From Paracidovorax citrulli (GTDB taxonomy: Bacteria; Pseudomonadota; Gammaproteobacteria; Burkholderiales; Burkholderiaceae_C), in contig NZ_FNEY01000030.1 of NCBI RefSeq assembly GCF_900100305.1, forward strand, positions 1 to 59,414: a DNA stretch of 59,414 bases, written 5' to 3'. Shown piece by piece: positions 59,060 to 59,414 of this stretch. Numbering within the stretch: the stretch's first letter is position 1; every line of letters begins with the position of its first letter. A program made the translations under genes and the position numbers. Under the pieces are notes generated by a model, which saw nothing but the letters and a program-made list of their open reading frames with translations, searched no databases and was not told the origin of the DNA.

Positions 59060-59414
59060 CGAGATGATCTGCCTGCAGCCCCCCCCGCGTCAGAATAGTT
59101 GTCGCCTCGATAGGACTCCGGTGTTCGGAGTTCATGAAGGTAGTAGGAGGCTGTGTAGTTGTGGTCGAAGGTCTGCGTGGTGGGCAACGCGAAGCGTTGT
59201 CCACGGCAAGCGGGCCGGTGCGCGCAGCGCATCGTCCACAAATGCACAGCCTTGCAGGTGCCTTCAGGCGCCGGCCCGCTGCCGTGTGTTTCACCCCGGG
59301 GGCGAAGAGCGAGAAGCCAGTTGGCACGATACGGACAAGCATTCAAAGACAGAGCGGTGGGCAGGTTGCTGCCACCGCACAGCGCCACGCCCGACGAGCT
59401 GGCGCGTGAGATCG
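59060..59414. other. Right-edge region without a supported gene
   Basis: About 355 bases contain overlapping open frames on both strands, none with recognisable family features or a ribosome site. It does hold a hairpin (59180-59204) and GC-rich blocks resembling dispersed intergenic repeats. A gene could begin beyond the window edge. Confidence 0.4.
59180..59204. repeat. Inverted repeat at the right edge
   Basis: GTGGGCAACGC pairs with GCGTTGTCCAC (one G-T wobble) around the loop GAA, giving an 11-bp stem. No T-run follows on either strand, so it looks like a REP-type palindrome rather than a terminator. Confidence 0.5.

Noticed and set aside
59017-59388. A 123-codon minus-strand frame at the right edge
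   Set aside because: Its composition follows the GC-rich palindromic repeat rather than protein sequence, and it lacks a ribosome site.

Overview
The window is about 59 kb of GC-rich chromosome. Protein sequences, gene order and the dispersed-repeat style point to a betaproteobacterium of the Comamonadaceae, most likely Acidovorax (avenae/citrulli type). This placement is inferred from family resemblance; no database search was run. Most of it is conserved housekeeping backbone, with two accessory regions that differ in base composition.

Region 1 (1-8 kb) is accessory. Two broken IS3-type transposases meet tail to tail near position 302. An AT-rich stretch of small membrane or secreted proteins follows (1.0-3.55 kb, all minus strand), sitting downstream of a 1481-residue PAAR/RHS polymorphic toxin (3548-7993). 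The RHS ends in a 150-residue glycine-rich variable tip and overlaps a small membrane immunity candidate by ATGA. A second, orphaned tip fragment (3049-3231) has the same ATGA overlap with its own small membrane protein, so this is a toxin-tip/immunity array.

Region 2 (8.2-13.2 kb) is a minus-strand set: PHP phosphatase, YciO, site-2 protease and TrpS. A plus-strand, frameshifted chemoreceptor gene interrupts it. Region 3 (13.25-17.04 kb) is a lower-GC three-gene unit: a 2-ketoarginine-type C-methyltransferase, a PLP aminotransferase and an MFS transporter. I read it as a beta-methylarginine-type antimetabolite pathway with its exporter. Its likely promoter is framed by a perfect 11-bp inverted repeat.

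Region 4 (17.3-35.1 kb) is backbone: recJ and an RpfE-like gene; lolC-lolD-pdxA; mscL; the cytochrome bc1 operon petABC; sspA-sspB; tRNA-Thr(TGT); a DUF721 gene; an M23 peptidase; secA; argJ; a DUF815 ATPase; mutT. Region 5 (35.1-40.7 kb, minus) is pilB-pilC-pilD-coaE-zapD-yacG, tightly overlapped. Region 6 (41.0-44.3 kb) is a LysR regulator divergent from a Bug-type binding protein and an M20 amidohydrolase.

Region 7 (44.4-59.4 kb) is backbone again: tRNA-Pro(CGG), ispB, rplU-rpmA-obgE, proB, rppH, proS with a lytic transglycosylase, a CNNM/CBS membrane protein, an AAA+ ATPase, grxD, prmC, prfA and hemA. It ends with a small membrane protein gene and a weakly coding, hairpin-bearing edge. 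The backbone covers secretion (SecA, LolCD), respiration (bc1), translation (TrpS, ProS, L21/L27, PrfA/PrmC), cofactors (PdxA, CoaE, HemA, IspB), amino acids (ArgJ, ProB) and pilus assembly.
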